A DNA stretch of 64,000 nucleotides. Origin: Manis javanica. Taxonomy: Eukaryota > Chordata > Mammalia > Pholidota > Manidae. The notes below the pieces were generated by a model that was not told the origin of the DNA, did not search any database, and was given only the letters and a program-made list of their open reading frames with translations. Shown one piece after another: positions 1-12,205 of this stretch. Position 1 is the stretch's first letter. Every line of letters begins with the position of its first letter. Both the position numbers and the translations under genes were made by a program. Where the stretch lies: NCBI RefSeq assembly GCF_040802235.1, contig NC_133156.1:182726351-182790350 (forward strand). Reading direction: 5' to 3'.

Positions 1-400
1 AAATAAAATGTGGTATATGCATACAGCAGAATATTATTTGGCCTTAAAAAAGAAATTTTGATACCTCTTACAGCACGGATGAACCTTGAGGACACTACAC
101 TAAGCAAAAAAAGCCAGACACAAAAGGGAAAATATTATGTGATTCCACTTTTCCTAGAAAAGGTAAATTCATAGAGAAAGAAAGTAAAATAAAGGTTACC
201 AGGGGCTGAGGGTAAGAGAAGTGAGACGTTATTATTTAGTGGGTACAGAGTTTCAGTTTGGGATGATGAAAAAGTTCTGAAGATGGATAGTGGTGATGGT
301 TACACAATAATGTATATGTGCTTAAGGCGACTGAATTATATACTTAAAACGGTTAAAATGGTAAGTTTGGTCATACATAGTATAACATGATTAAAAATAA
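1..400 (+). repeat. Ancient LINE-1 3' end (L1M-type)
   Basis: The sequence follows the familiar old L1 3' end: TGGTATATGCATACAGCAGA, GGATGAACCTTGAGGAC, TTACCAGGGGCTGAG, GGGTACAGAGTTTCAG and GGTTAAAATGGTAA in order, ending in an A-rich tail. Highly diverged; subfamily not assigned. Confidence 0.8.
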
Positions 401-899
401 ATTAAACAAACTAGCCACTTATCTAAACTTCTGGACAATAAAATTCCTTGATTTCCATTCCTCTTGGAGCTAGCAGATTCTCGGTCACCTTACAAGTTTT
501 CTTGTTAGCAAAGCAATAACTTGATATATGCTTAACATCAATTTTTCTAACATTTCTTCAGAGAAAGGGCTAGTGGTCAGTAATACTCCTTTCTCCTGAT
601 GCCGAATCACATTTGTTTTATATTCCTTAACAGCATGTAGCAGGCTTGTACCATAGCTTACTAAATTGGGGTTCCTGGAGTGTCTCCATTCCAGGTCCAG
701 TGTAGGGGAGGCACCTGTCATCAGTGTGCTGACCTAAGTGTTCACAGGACCCAGACATCAAAAAGACCAGACCGTAGGTGTAAAGGACCGGTGATTCCAC
801 TGGACATTGGCGTTCAGAGTCGTCCTGTGTCCTTCAAGGGAAGGCTAGGGCAGCAGGGCCGAGGGACCTGCTCCTGCAGGTAGATGGCAGAGCCTGCTC
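401..899. other. Unique intron 3 sequence
   Basis: No gene or clear repeat is seen between the L1 remnant and the CpG island. Confidence 0.5.
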
Positions 900-1270
900 T
901 AGAACTCGGGTTCCCAGTGCCCGGGGCTCAGCCTGGCGGAGCGGGAGGCAGTGCCGAGGGGTGAGGGCGGTTGGTGGGGGGGCGCGCCTGGAGGTGCAGA
1001 CAGCGGTGCAGGCGGCGCAGAGCCAGCTCGGGGCCCTCCGGGCTGCAGCCTGAGGCCGGCTGGCCCGGGTACGCAGAGCACGGCCGGGGCCACCCACCCC
1101 GCCTCCCTTTCTGGCACCCAGCCGCCCAGCCCTCCGCCCAGAATTCCCGGAAGTGGGGCGGGGAACAATGGGAGGAAACTCGGGAGGAAACGCAGAAGGA
1201 AGCGCCTCTGAGCCGCTGCCAGCCCGGGCGCCTCCGGGTGGCCGGAGACCTCGGCCGGCAGGGACCGCTT
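900..1270. promoter_or_regulatory. Orphan CpG island in DYSF intron 3
   Basis: A compact GC- and CpG-rich block lies in otherwise ordinary intronic DNA, more than 17 kb downstream of exon 3. It contains an ETS-type site CCGGAAGT (1147-1154) directly next to a GC box GGGGCGGGG (1155-1163). No recognised exon is present. It could be an alternative or antisense promoter, an enhancer, or a germline-type CpG island. Overlapping open frames on both strands are attributed to GC content. Confidence 0.55.
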
Positions 1271-2289
1271 GTTTTTTCCTCCCTTCAGCACCTTTCTGGT
1301 TTAGGAAATGCCCCTGCCTCCCACGCACAGCACTGGGGCCTGTGCCGCAGGAGCTGGACGGCCCTCCCAGCCCCTACGTCCCTAGGAAGGGAGGCTGGAG
1401 GCAACACAGCAGGCTGTTCTGCCCCAGGGCCTATGGAGCAGGCTGGCCCTAAGGGTGCAGCACAGAATTGCTCTGGGACAAGGGGTACGAGAGGGGAGGA
1501 CTCTCTGGGGAGGTGGGACGGGGCACAGGAAACCCTGATGGCCACTCTTCATTTACTAATTTCAGAGGATGGAGAAGATGCAGCTTTATTCAGGGGCCTC
1601 AGGTTTGGGAAGGCCCAGACCCTGAGCAGACCCACCCCGTCTGGAAATCAAAACTGAGACACAGACCCTAAGGCCCAACCCCACAGGGCATCCAACCAGC
1701 AGCAGCTTGTGGCAGACAGGAGGCAGTGGGGGGCAAATGAGGCAAGGACGGGCCTGGGGGTCCTGCACAGGCTATCTGGGAGCCAGCTCTGTGTGCAGAG
1801 CATGGTGAGTTGCAAGAAACCCCACCCCATGGGCGTGGGCCCCATCCCCTGCAGCCCACAGACAGAAAAATGCCCTGCCTCTCCCAACCTCCCCAGACCT
1901 TGCCATCCCTCTGGCTGTGCTATGTTCTGGAGCCACTGGAATGTGGGGGCAGGCAAACTGTGGGGGCTGAAGAGCTGCTGCCATCCCAAAGACTGAAAGA
2001 GAAGTCAGGAATTGGCATGGGGGAGGGAGGGAGAGGTCAACGGAGCTCACATGTTGACAAGGGACGCATTTTTCCTCCATGTAAAAAGAATGCATTCCCA
2101 AGTTCATCATGCAGTAGGGCTACTGTCCTGTCGGAGCTGTGCAAAGAGCTATGCAGTGTTAGCTATGCAGATCTGAGCCTTAAATGGGGGGCTATGAATT
2201 AAGGAGTCCAAGTAAGTTTATGTTAATGAAGTATGAAAAAATCTAAATAATTCTATTTAAAAACATTAGATCATTTTTCCATTATTATT
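1271..2289. other. Unique intron 3 sequence
   Basis: Moderately GC-rich sequence follows the CpG island. Nothing recognisable is coded, and short open frames do not resemble known proteins. Confidence 0.5.
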
Positions 2290-2600
2290 TATAAGAACAA
2301 AACACAAAAGACTGTGTATAATATGCTACCTATTACTTAGAATGACAGACAGAAAGCAGAAGATAGTGGTTGCCAGAGACTTTTGGGGGAAGGGAGAGTG
2401 GGGAGTTTTTGCTGAATGGGTACAGAGTTTGTTTTACAAATGAAACAAGTTATGCAGATGGATGGTGGAGATGGCTGGACAACAATGTGCATGTATTGAA
2501 CATCACCAAACTACACTAAAAAATGGTTTAAATGGCCATTGTTATGTGTACTTTACCATAGTACAAAAGAAATCTATTTAAATAAATATACTACCTATTG
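2290..2600 (+). repeat. Ancient LINE-1 3' end (L1M-type)
   Basis: GTGGTTGCCAGAGACTTTTG, GGGTACAGAGTTTG, GATGGATGGTGGAGATGG and the terminal TGTACTTTACCATAGTAC follow the old L1 3' UTR order. Confidence 0.75.
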
Positions 2601-2796
2601 TGTGAAAAAGAGGAAAGTCAGAATCTCTACTGGTAATTAAGCAATAATAAAAGAACTCTGGAATGATATCAAAGAAACCAAGAACAGTGGTTACCTTTGT
2701 GGGAAGGGTCAGAGCCAGGCAGATAGGGGACAAAGATGACAGAGAGAACTTCTGCATTTTTTTCTTACACTTTTGTTAAAAATAAAAACATAGACC

Positions 2797-5747
2797 CAAA
2801 ATAAAAGGCACACATATTGGCAAGGAAGAAGTTAAACTGTTACTGTTTGCAGATGACACAATATTGTACATAAAAAACCCTAAAGAATCCATTCCAAAAC
2901 TACTAGAACTAATATCTGAATTAAGCAAGGTTGCAGGATACAAAATTAATACACAGAAATCTGTTGCATTTCTATACACTAACAATAAACTAGCAGAAAG
3001 AGAAATCAGGAAAGCAATTCCATTCACAATTGCATCAAAAAGAATAAAATACCTAGGAATAAACCTAATCAAGGAAGTGAAAGACCTATACTCTGAAAAC
3101 TACAAGACATTCTTAAGAGAAATTAAACAAGATGCCAATAAATGGAAATACATCCCGAGCTCATGGATAGAAGAATTAAAATTGTCAAAATAGCCATCCT
3201 GAAAGGGGAACCCTCCTATACTGCTGGTGGGAATGTAAATTAGTTCAACCATTGTGGAAAGCAATATGGAGGTTCATCAAAGAGCTCAAAATAGACTTAC
3301 CATTTGACCCAGGAATTCCACTTCTAGGAATTTACCCTAAGAATACAGCAGCCCAGTTTGAAAAAGACAGATGCACCCCTATGTCTATCACAGCACTATT
3401 TACAATAGCCAAGAAATGGAAGCAACCTAAGTGTCCATCAGTAGATGAATGGATAAAGAAGATATGGTACATATACACAATGGAATATTATTCAGCCATA
3501 AGAAGAAAACAAATCCTACCATTTGCAACAACATGGATGGCGCTAGAGGGTATTATGCTCAGTGAAATAAGCCAGGTGGAGAAAGACAAGTACCAAATGA
3601 TTTCACTCATATGTGGAGTATAAGAACAAAGAAAAACTGAAGGAACAAAACAGCAGCAGGATCACAGAACCCAAGAATGAACTAACAGTTACCAAAGGGA
3701 AAGGGACTGGGGAGGATGGGTGGGAAGGGAGGGATAAGGGTGGGGAAAAAGAAAGGGGGCATTACGATTAGCATGTATAATGTGGGGGGGGGGACACGGG
3801 GAGGGCTGTGCAACACAGAGAAGACAAGTAGTGATTCTATAACATCTTACTATGCTGATGGACAGTGACTGTAATGGGATTTGTTGGGGGGACTTGGTGA
3901 TGGGGGGAGTCTAGTAAACATAATGTTCTTCATGTAGTTGTAGATTAATGATACCAAAAAATAATAATAATAATAATAATACAATTAAAAAATAAATAAA
4001 TAGCCATCCTGCCTAAAGAAATCTACAGATTCAATGCAATCCCTATCAAAATACCAAAAGCATTCTTCAACGAACTACAGCAAATAGTTCTAAAATTCAT
4101 ATAGAACCATAAAAGACCCTGAATAGCCAAAGCAATCCTGAGAAGGAAGAATAAAATTGGAGGCATTATGCTCCCTGACTTCAATCTCTACAGCAAAGCC
4201 ACAGTAATCAAGACAATTTGGTACTGGCACAAGAACAGATCCATGTATCAATGGAATAGAATAGAGAGCCCAGATAGAAACCCAAGCATATATGGTCAAT
4301 TAACACATGATAAAAGAGCCATGGACATACAATGGGGAAATGACTGCCTCTTCAACAGCTGGTGTTGGCAAAACTGGACAGCTACAGGTAAGAGAATGAA
4401 ACTGGATTACTGTCTAACTCCATACACAAAAGTAAACTCGAAATGGATCAAAGACCTGTTGTAAGTCATGAAACCATAAAACTCTCGGAAGAAAACATAG
4501 GCAAAAATCTCTTGAATATAAACATGAGCTACTTTTTCCTGAATGCATCTCCTTGGGAAAGGGAAACAAAAGCAAAAATGAACAAATGGGACTACATCAA
4601 ACTAAAAAGCTTCTGTACAGCAAAGGACACTTTCAGCAGAACAAAAAGGCATCCTACAGTATGGGAGAATATATTTGTAAATAACATCTGACAAGGGGTT
4701 AACATCCAAAATATATAAAGAACTCACATATCTCAACACCCAAAAAGCAAATAACCCTATTAAAAAATGGGCAGAGGATATGAACAGACAATTCTCCAAA
4801 AAAGAAATTCAGATGGTCAACAGGAACATGAAAAGATGTTCCACATCGCTAATTATCAGAGAAATGCAAATTAAAACCACAGTGAGATATTGTGGTGTGA
4901 GATATCTAACCTCACACCAGTTAGAATGGCCACCATCGAAACGACTTGGAACAACAAATGCTGGCAAGGATGTGGAGAAAGGGGAACCCTCCTACACTGC
5001 TTGTGGGAATGTAAATTAGTTCAATCATTGTAGAAAGCAATATGGAAGTGCCTCAAACAACTAAAAATAGAAATACCATTTGACCCGGGAATTCCACTCC
5101 TAGAAATTTACCCAAAGAAAACAATTTCTCGATTAAAAAAGACATATGCACCCCTATGTTTATTGCAGCACTATTTACAATAGCCAAGATATGGAAGTAA
5201 CCTAAGTGTCCATCAGTAGATGAATGGATAAAGAAGATGTGGTACGCATACACAGTGGGATACTATTCAGCCATAGGAAAGAAACAAATCCTGCCATTTG
5301 CAACAACATGGATGGAGCTAGAAGGTATTATGTTTAGTGAAATAAGCCAGGCAGAGAAAGACAAGTACCAAATGTGGAGTATAACAACGAAGCAAAACTG
5401 AAGGAACAAAACAGCAGCAGACTCACAGACTCCAAGAAGGGACTCGCAGTTACCAAAGGGAAGGGGTGGGGAAGGATGGGTGGGGAGGGAAGGAGAAGAG
5501 GATTGAGCGGTATGTTTATTAGTACCATGGTGTGAGCAGGGTCATGGGGCAGACAGTGTACACAGAGAAGACAAGTAGTGACTTTGTGGCATCTTACTAC
5601 ACTAATGGACAGTGACTGCAATGGTGTGGGGGGGGAATGAATGTAGTAACCACATTATTTTTCATGTGAAACCTTCATAAGAGTGTATATCAATGATACC
5701 TTAATAAAATAATAATAATAATAGTACAGGTAAAAAAAAAAAAAAAG
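2797..5747 (+). mobile_element. 5'-truncated LINE-1 (type B 3' UTR), split by a second L1
   Basis: L1 ORF2 reverse-transcriptase-end and C-terminal sequence (2797-3201, resuming at 4012) continues to a 3' UTR ending CCTTAATAAAATAATAATAA and a poly(A) tract. A perfect 13-bp target-site duplication AAAAACATAGACC flanks it (2784-2796 and 5748-5760). The reading frame is broken at many points. The inner element at 3202-3997 interrupts it. Confidence 0.93.
3202..3997 (+). mobile_element. Nested 5'-truncated LINE-1 (type A 3' UTR)
   Basis: An L1 3' end starts in the last part of ORF2 and includes a 123-codon open segment (3252-3623). The 3' UTR ends in GTAGATTAATGATACC, an (ATA)n stretch (about 3959-3983) and an A-rich tail. 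A perfect 14-bp duplication AAATAGCCATCCTG (3188-3201 and 3998-4011) shows insertion into the older L1. Confidence 0.93.
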
Positions 5748-5760
5748 AAAAACATAGACC

Positions 5761-6240
5761 TAACATGGTATCACTGGTCAAGTCACCAAACTGGGGCTTA
5801 ATACCAAACCTAATTGCAGTTTCAAACTCCCCCAGAAATGTAGTCAGTCAGGCATTTCCTGGTCAGCCTTGATTAGATAATATCACATATGCCCTCTCCA
5901 TCCCCAAAGAAAGTGAGGTAACCCACCTAAGGAGACCCTTATCCTTGTCCTCTCTCATACCCAGAGATAGCATCGGAATGTCTCTTACACGATCCCTTAG
6001 GACACTAACTAGATGTATCCATGCCACACTGCTGATGTACTGATAAATGTAACCTCCTTTCTGCACATTTTCTCTGCTGTAGAGAAAGTATTTAAGATGT
6101 CTCCAAACAAGCAGGCTTCAGGGCAGTTTCAGGTCACAGTAATGGGCTGCTCTCACACCATGGTCCTCAGTAAGACTGAATAAACTCTCTTAAATATAAC
6201 AGTTATGTTGGTTTCAGTCAACAGTTTCTGGCTTTGAAAC
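5761..6240 (+). repeat. LTR-like sequence (endogenous retrovirus class I candidate)
   Basis: This stretch has a promoter-like GTATTTAAG (about 6088) followed by CTGAATAAACTCTCTT (poly(A) signal, about 6175-6190) and a terminal TTTCAGTCAACAG region, the order of a solo LTR. Family not recognised; ends uncertain. No viral coding sequence is seen. Confidence 0.35.
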
Positions 6241-6394
6241 CCCTTAAATTTTCTACCAACTCAAACATTAAATTTAGAATGGAATATAAAACTCTTAAAA
6301 ATCTTATAATTTATTCACTGCAACAAATACTTCTTAGCACGTCCAAAGAAACACTGTCCTGCCTTCAGGGAACTTACTTCTAATAGCTACCCTC

Positions 6395-6560
6395 CTATGG
6401 TACCAAGCACTTTATGCATATGACCCTGTTTCAACTGACACTAGCCTTACAGGGCAGGTGCTGTTACTAGTTCCACCTACCTTATGGACAAGGAAATTGG
6501 AGCTTAGAAAGGCATTTGACTTGCTTGATTTTACACAAAATAACAAGGCAAGCAAGAGCC
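6395..6560 (-). repeat. MIR SINE remnant
   Basis: Reverse-orientation MIR core: AAGCACTTTATGCATATGAC, ACAAGGAAATTGGAGCTTAG, AAAGGCATTTGACTTGC. Confidence 0.6.
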
Positions 6561-6734
6561 AGACACCTAAGGCTTTGCTTTGAGCCCCATACGTGCCTAA
6601 TGAAAGAAACACACATGTCCTTGGTTAGGTTCATTGGCGAAAAAGGGAGTCCAGCCTCTAAATTTGATATGGTTCAATCTTTTTTAAAAAATCTAATTCC
6701 ATGCTGTATTAATCATGCCTTTATGATGCTTTGA

Positions 6735-7165
6735 CATCTGGGGTCTTGCTTGCTCAGGAGGGACTGCTGGTCCCAGGGCTGGCCTGTTCCTAGAGATGGT
6801 ACAGGACGCACCGCAAGTGTGCTTCCCAAGCATAAACAAGACAATCCAGGGCATGCAGCTCATGGCCAATATTCCCCTGGCCCTACATCCCAGAGCCTGC
6901 TGCATTTATTCAAGCTAGCCAATCCAAAACCCATGCACCCGGACTCCTGGTTCTTTTCTGATGAAACCACAGTGACGCCTCTTGCCCATGCTTTGCCCTT
7001 GCCCCTCTGCATCCTGACTGACCCCAGTCCTTCTCCATGTGGCCCCCTGTGGGGTGGCATGTCCCTTCTCTTGGGAACTGTGAATAACAAACTATCTTTT
7101 CAATGTCAATCGTCTCCTGATTTGTTGGCCTCACCATACCTCAGTAATAATAAATTTTTTTAAAT
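6735..7165 (+). repeat. LTR-like sequence (endogenous retrovirus class I candidate)
   Basis: The end CTTGGGAACTGTGAATAACA, AACTATCTTTTCAATGTCAA and a late CTCACCATACCTCAGTAATA resembles a solo LTR with poly(A) signal and U5. The exact family and ends are not determined. Confidence 0.4.
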
Positions 7166-7539
7166 CCCTGCTTTTTTAAAGCACAAGTCTGCTAGCTCTT
7201 TACTGGGGATGTGAGGAATGAGCCATCATTTTAAAAACCTCAGTAATTGTGCTCTGTAGATGGGCTAACTCTCTAATGAAGAGGGGGTTAGGAGCTCTAG
7301 TAGTCTACACTATGCATTTGCAGTTTTCAGGGGGTGGCCTGAAGGCTGGGCCAGGAGGAGAGGTGGAAGAGAAGAGTCCAACTTTGGGTAGAGGTCTGGT
7401 AACACGGCAGCTGGCTGAGACCCCCAGGAGAAAAGGGCCAGCCCATCACCGAGGAAGACTCTCCCTGGCCAACCCCTAGGCCCTCCTTAGCTCCCAGTTT
7501 CACAGTCAAGGGTGCCTAGCTCATCAGGAGGCCCAGCCA

Positions 7540-8010
7540 GTCAAGGACACCTAGATTGTCAAGAGGCCCAGGATCACAAGCACTTCCCTGATTATAGGGC
7601 ATGCTCAAGGTCTGCAGGCATTGTCCAAAAGTAACCCCACCTCATTAAAATAACATCTATATCTAATTAGCATTGCAGTTTTGCCCCTGCTGTAGTCTTT
7701 GCTTAGGCACTTATGGGTAAGCTGCCTGAACACTGAGAAAAACATTATATAAGCTAGAGGTGTCAATCATATGACATAAGAGGCAGGGCATCTTAAGAAA
7801 AAATCAAAACCAATGTAACCTTAATAGCGGGGCTGTTTCTGGTTTCCCCAACAGTCCTTCTCCTGTTCTCTTGAGCTTCCTTTTTGCTTTAACCCAACAA
7901 ATTCCTTGCTGCTTTTTCTTACTATCTGGTCTCTCAATTGAATTCTTTTCTTCAAGAAGACAAGAATTGGGGAAACACAGCATGATCCATGAGTAACCCA
8001 CATGCCTGCA
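7540..8010 (+). repeat. LTR-like sequence (endogenous retrovirus candidate)
   Basis: A TATA-like ACATTATATAAGC (about 7742-7754), a U5-like TGGTCTCTCAATTGAATTC and a terminal AAGACAAGAATTGGGGAAAC are typical of class I LTRs. Together with the two upstream stretches this forms a cluster of LTR debris in intron 3. No gag, pol or env sequence was recognised. Confidence 0.4.
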
Positions 8011-8404
8011 GTGGGTGGCAGGCCCTCCGTGATCACCCCAGGCCTTCTCCTCTGCCATGGTGCTGTGAGTTGGAGGACAAAGGGGTGCCGCCACCCCAAA
8101 CGGACAACAGCCAGAGGTGCTGGGAGCCACAGTAGGAACAGGGTGCAGCTCGCACTAAAACATTGATGAAGAAGTGGGTGGAAGACAAGCCCCCTCTCCC
8201 AAATACACCAAAGGAAGGTGAGCCAAGACAACTAGCAGGACACATAGCTTCTGCTCCCTTCAGTTCATGGGAAGCCCCAGGCGGCTGACTCTAGGGTCAC
8301 ATCAACCAGCATCTTCCCATGTCGGGTGGCTCCCACAATCTTCAAATAGTTCCTTTCTACCTGTAGTAACACCTGTCAGCTGTCTCCCCAGAACAAATAC
8401 TTAT

Positions 8405-8545
8405 CATCAAGTGGTTAAGAATAAGAGCTCTCAAGTCATCTTACCAGGGTTGGAAACCCAGCCCTGTCATGTGACAGCTGTGTGGCTGGGCACAAGTTAC
8501 TTAACCTTTCTGAGCATCTTTCCTCATCTGTAAAAGGCATTTATT
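8405..8545 (+). repeat. MIR SINE remnant
   Basis: MIR order: AGTGGTTAAGAATAAGAGCT, GTGTGGCTGGGCACAAGTTA, CTTAACCTTTCTGAGCATC, CTCATCTGTAAAA. Confidence 0.8.
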
Positions 8546-8559
8546 CATTTGGCAAATAT

Positions 8560-9475
8560 GTGGTGGGGATACTAGTTGAGCAAAATGGACAACCACCCTG
8601 CACTGCTGGAGCTTCAAGGGAATAGCTCTCACTGAAGAGGGTTCTTGTGAAATGGGACTTCACATCCCTAATACCCCTGCAAGTGCCTGGAGCCCAGACA
8701 GGGCTTGGTAAATATCAGCTTCTTTCTCCCCACCCCACTCACCACCTTCCTGTCCTTCTCTGCATTTACCTATCCCACCAAATCACAGGGCAGGCCACAT
8801 GAGATCATGGCTAGAAGTGTTGTTGTATCTAAGATGTTAGATTAGAGTTTCTTTTGGTCATTCCTGAGAGCAGGATGGAAATGAAACCCTCAAATCTCAG
8901 GGAGAGAGACTGTGGCTCAGCAGAAGGAAGGACTTCCTCACGGAATAATCCAGACTGGAAATGGGCTTCTTCCTGACTCCAGCCTTGTCCTTCAAGGACA
9001 GAGGGGATGAGATGACCAAGCCTGATGACTCATAGGTCTTTCAACTCTGGATGACATACCTGAGTGAGAGGAGTTGGAGGGAAGGGAGTGGGGGACCTCC
9101 AGGGAAAGTGTGGGTGTCCAGTGCACAGTGCTGGGCACAGGGTAGAACAATACATGACAGCAGTGGGGTCAGATGAGTGCCACCATGACCAGCAGAGTCT
9201 CCCACAGAAAAGGCTTACACAGCCCGGACTGGTAAATGTGGAGAGAGTGCTGGAGATGGGAAACCAATTTGCAACCATTACAGTGAAGGTCGAATCTGGC
9301 AAAAGCATCTGTGGATGTTAAATCTAGGGGCACATTTTGATGAGAAGCAGGATATTTGCAGGGTCTTACAGTCTCCAAGGGGAGAAAAAAGAACAGAAAA
9401 TATGCAGTGGGAAAATCAGACAATACCTTGACAGGTGATGGAAATGAATTTCACCAACAAGGGACATCATGTGCC
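8560..9475. other. Unique intron 3 sequence
   Basis: No gene or confident repeat was seen. Confidence 0.5.
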
Positions 9476-9479
9476 TCAG

Positions 9480-9973
9480 ATCCTGAGACGGACACAAAAC
9501 ACTTACAAAGTACTCTGGCCACGAAGTACTACCTAAATCTGATCATGAGGAAAACATCAGACAAACCCCAAGTGAAGAACATTCTCTTTTTAAAAATCGG
9601 GGTATTATATTACTAAAAAGTGTGGATTGTCGTAAAAGACAAAGGCTGTTGAAATGCTCCAGAGTAAAGGAGGTGACGGAAATATGATAACGAAATTCAG
9701 TATGGGAGCCCAACTGAGTCCTATATTGGGGGAGGGGAGTTGCTATAAAAGACATTATTTGGTCAATTGACAGGATCGGAATACAGTGGATTAGATCAAA
9801 GTGTGGCAACCATATTAAATCTACTGAAGTTGGTCATTGTACTGTGATTATGTAGAAGAAATCCCTATTCTTAGGAAATAAACACTGAAGTATTTAAAGA
9901 TAAGGGCCAGGATGAATATAACTTACCCTCAAATGGAAAAGAAAGAAGAGGGGAGAAAGAAGGAGGGAGAGGT

Positions 9974-10021
<48 letters not shown>

Positions 10022-10145
10022 TATAAAGCAAATGGAATATAGGATGTTAGCAGTAGGTGAATCTGAGTAACAAGTATATGAATGTTCTTTGTTCGATTTT
10101 TGCAACTTTTCTATGCATTTGAAATTATTCCAAAAAAAAGCTTCA
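9480..10145 (+). repeat. Ancient LINE-1-type 3' end with internal (GA)n
   Basis: AGGAAAACATCAGACAAACC near the start and a terminal TTTTTGCAACTTTTC with AAATTATTCCAAAAAAAA are the familiar old L1 3' tail. A microsatellite (GA)n is embedded at about 9972-10018. Subfamily not assigned. Confidence 0.6.
9972..10018 (+). repeat. (GA)n microsatellite
   Basis: Nearly pure GA dinucleotide tract with one ACAG interruption. Confidence 0.95.
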
Positions 10146-10310
10146 GAAATGCTCCCATGTGACAGTTTCTCATTCTTTATCTTTTAAACTAAGAAAAGAA
10201 TATGTCAACTAAAAATACAGATGTTACAACTCAAAGCCATTCATCACTGACCCAGCTGCACCTTCCTCTCATTAGATTCATGAGTCAGTCATAACAGGAA
10301 AGTCAGGGAG

Positions 10311-10324
10311 CCCTTGTTCTAGCT

Positions 10325-10368
<44 letters not shown>

Positions 10369-10381
10369 CCTTGTTCTAGCT

Positions 10382-10420
<39 letters not shown>
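10311..10420 (+). repeat. Duplicated unit with two (CA)n tracts
   Basis: CCCTTGTTCTAGCTGGA followed by (CA)n occurs twice in tandem: the unit at 10311-10367 with CA at 10327-10366, and the unit at 10368-10420 with CA at 10384-10420. Confidence 0.95.
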
Positions 10421-10422
<2 letters not shown>

Positions 10423-10959
10423 CAGGGGAGGTTTAAGGACCCCAACAAGGAGATGGCCTGAGCTGCACCCACTCCGGCCCTCAGGGGTGCCTGGCAGTCA
10501 GGGGCAGGAAAACAAGTTTGAGTGTTGTGGGGACATTTCTACCTCCTGGGCTGGCCTGGCCTCTGTCAGTCTTCCTGCCAGTATCTGATTCCGGGGGGCT
10601 TCCCAAGGGTAACTCTAAATAGTTTTCCACTTCAGTCCAGAGAAAGACAAAAGAAAACTATTCTGAAACCCAGGGATGTCCTGGATGTAATTACAAAAAT
10701 CCTTGGAAAATGAGGATATGGTCAATGCTTCCGAGCATGCTGACAACAATGGGATGGTGAACTGTAAATATTTCTGCCCCAAAGAGCCTCCCGAATATTC
10801 CAGAAAGAGGGGCCTGCAAACCAGTTTGCTGAAACCCAAAGGCTAAACTTAGACCTACTTTCCCAAACTTCAAGCAACAGCAAACTGCTGCTTTGCCTTT
10901 TTAAAGTCCAGTGCACACACACATCTGCATGTGCCCCATTCCTATGTGGGGATGACAGC

Positions 10960-11760
10960 TGTCAGGGAGAAAACACCTTCTGTACATAAAGCAGACTGAG
11001 AGTTAATACTCCTAATAAGATCCCAAATATACGAACTACTCTGAATTAGTAAAAAAAAAGGGACAAGCAACTCAAAATGCAAAGATAGGAAATTGACAGA
11101 AGAAATGCAAATGGACAATAAACAGGAAATGATGCTCAACTTCACAAATAGTCAAGAAAACACATATTACAAGATACCTTTTTTTTGCATGACACTACCA
11201 AATATTAAAAATTGACAGGCATTTTTTTTACACTGTTGGCAGACATAAATTAGGACATTTTTTAAAAGTAATTTGGCAGAATCCATGAACATATTATATG
11301 CTCACATCCTTTGATCCAGTAATCCCACTTGTAACGACCTATCCTAAAGAAAAAATAGTATAAGAGCATAAAAACATCTAGATAAAGATGTTCTCTGAAG
11401 AAGCAAAAAAGGAACTGGAAAGAAATCAAATACCAGCCAGTAAGGGATAAATTATGATGCCCCCACCCTGTGCAATACACACAACCATTTAAAGTGCGAT
11501 TGATGGATACACACTGACCTGGGCAAGAGTCCTTAAGAACAGGATGGAAAGCAAGGTGTAGACAAATACGTTCGGCATGAGCCCATTTTTATGTAAGTAA
11601 ATGTGTGTAACCAGGTGCTTAGGAAGCATCAAGGAACATAGGCACCAAACTGTCAACAGTGGGTGCCACTGGAGGGAAGGGAAGCAGTGGATGGGGGTTG
11701 GGGGGGAGAACTTGCAGTTTTTACTTTATAGCTTTTTAAGAATGAAGCTTATGCTTGTAA
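10960..11760 (+). repeat. Ancient LINE-1 fragment (L1M-type)
   Basis: Old L1 3' features occur in order: AGTAATTTGGCAGAATCCAT, TTTGATCCAGTAATCCCACT, ATAAATTATGATGCCC, CAACAGTGGGTGCCACTGG. It is heavily diverged. Confidence 0.75.
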
Positions 11761-11764
11761 AAAT

Positions 11765-12205
11765 GCCCCATGTGGACACATGGCTGTCCCTGAGTGTGTG
11801 CCAACATACTGCATACCCAGAAGCACACATTCTTTTATTTAAAAAATGTAAAGAAAACCCCAGGAGAGTATATGTGTTTTTTATAAGCACAGGTTTTTTA
11901 TGCTTAGTACCTGCACCTGGCTTTCCCTCACTTCATCCTAGGCCCTTTCTCAGGTCAGTGTGTTGGCCAACCCCATTTAGTATAAGCTTATGCTTATAAA
12001 AAAACTAAGGTGTGTAAGAAATACAGTTTTTATACTCTTGTGGGGTTCTTTTTTAGATTTTTTAAATAGAAGAATGCATGCACATATGTGTATGCTGTAG
12101 GTTGGCGGCCATGCAGGGGCAGCCCAGTGTCACACGGGGCATGCACGCAGTGTAATGCTCACAGCGGTGCAGTTTAGGTATGTGCATCGGTGCGGATGCA
12201 CATAC
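11765..12205. other. Unclassified intronic sequence
   Basis: Mostly low-complexity-flanked unique DNA. No gene was seen. Confidence 0.4.

Noticed and set aside
834..1657. Overlapping open frames up to 228 codons on both strands at 0.8-1.7 kb
   Set aside because: Low-complexity, proline/glycine/arginine-rich translations in a CpG island with no recognisable domain or splice structure.
2178..2187. Perfect CArG-box CCTTAAATGG
   Set aside because: About four matches are expected by chance in a window of this size; no context supports SRF binding.
5761..8010. A complete endogenous provirus between the LTR-like stretches
   Set aside because: No gag, pol or env coding similarity is visible between them and the three LTR-like stretches do not resemble each other.
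10278..10472. Frame encoding long CV dipeptide runs
   Set aside because: It is the translation of (CA)n microsatellites.
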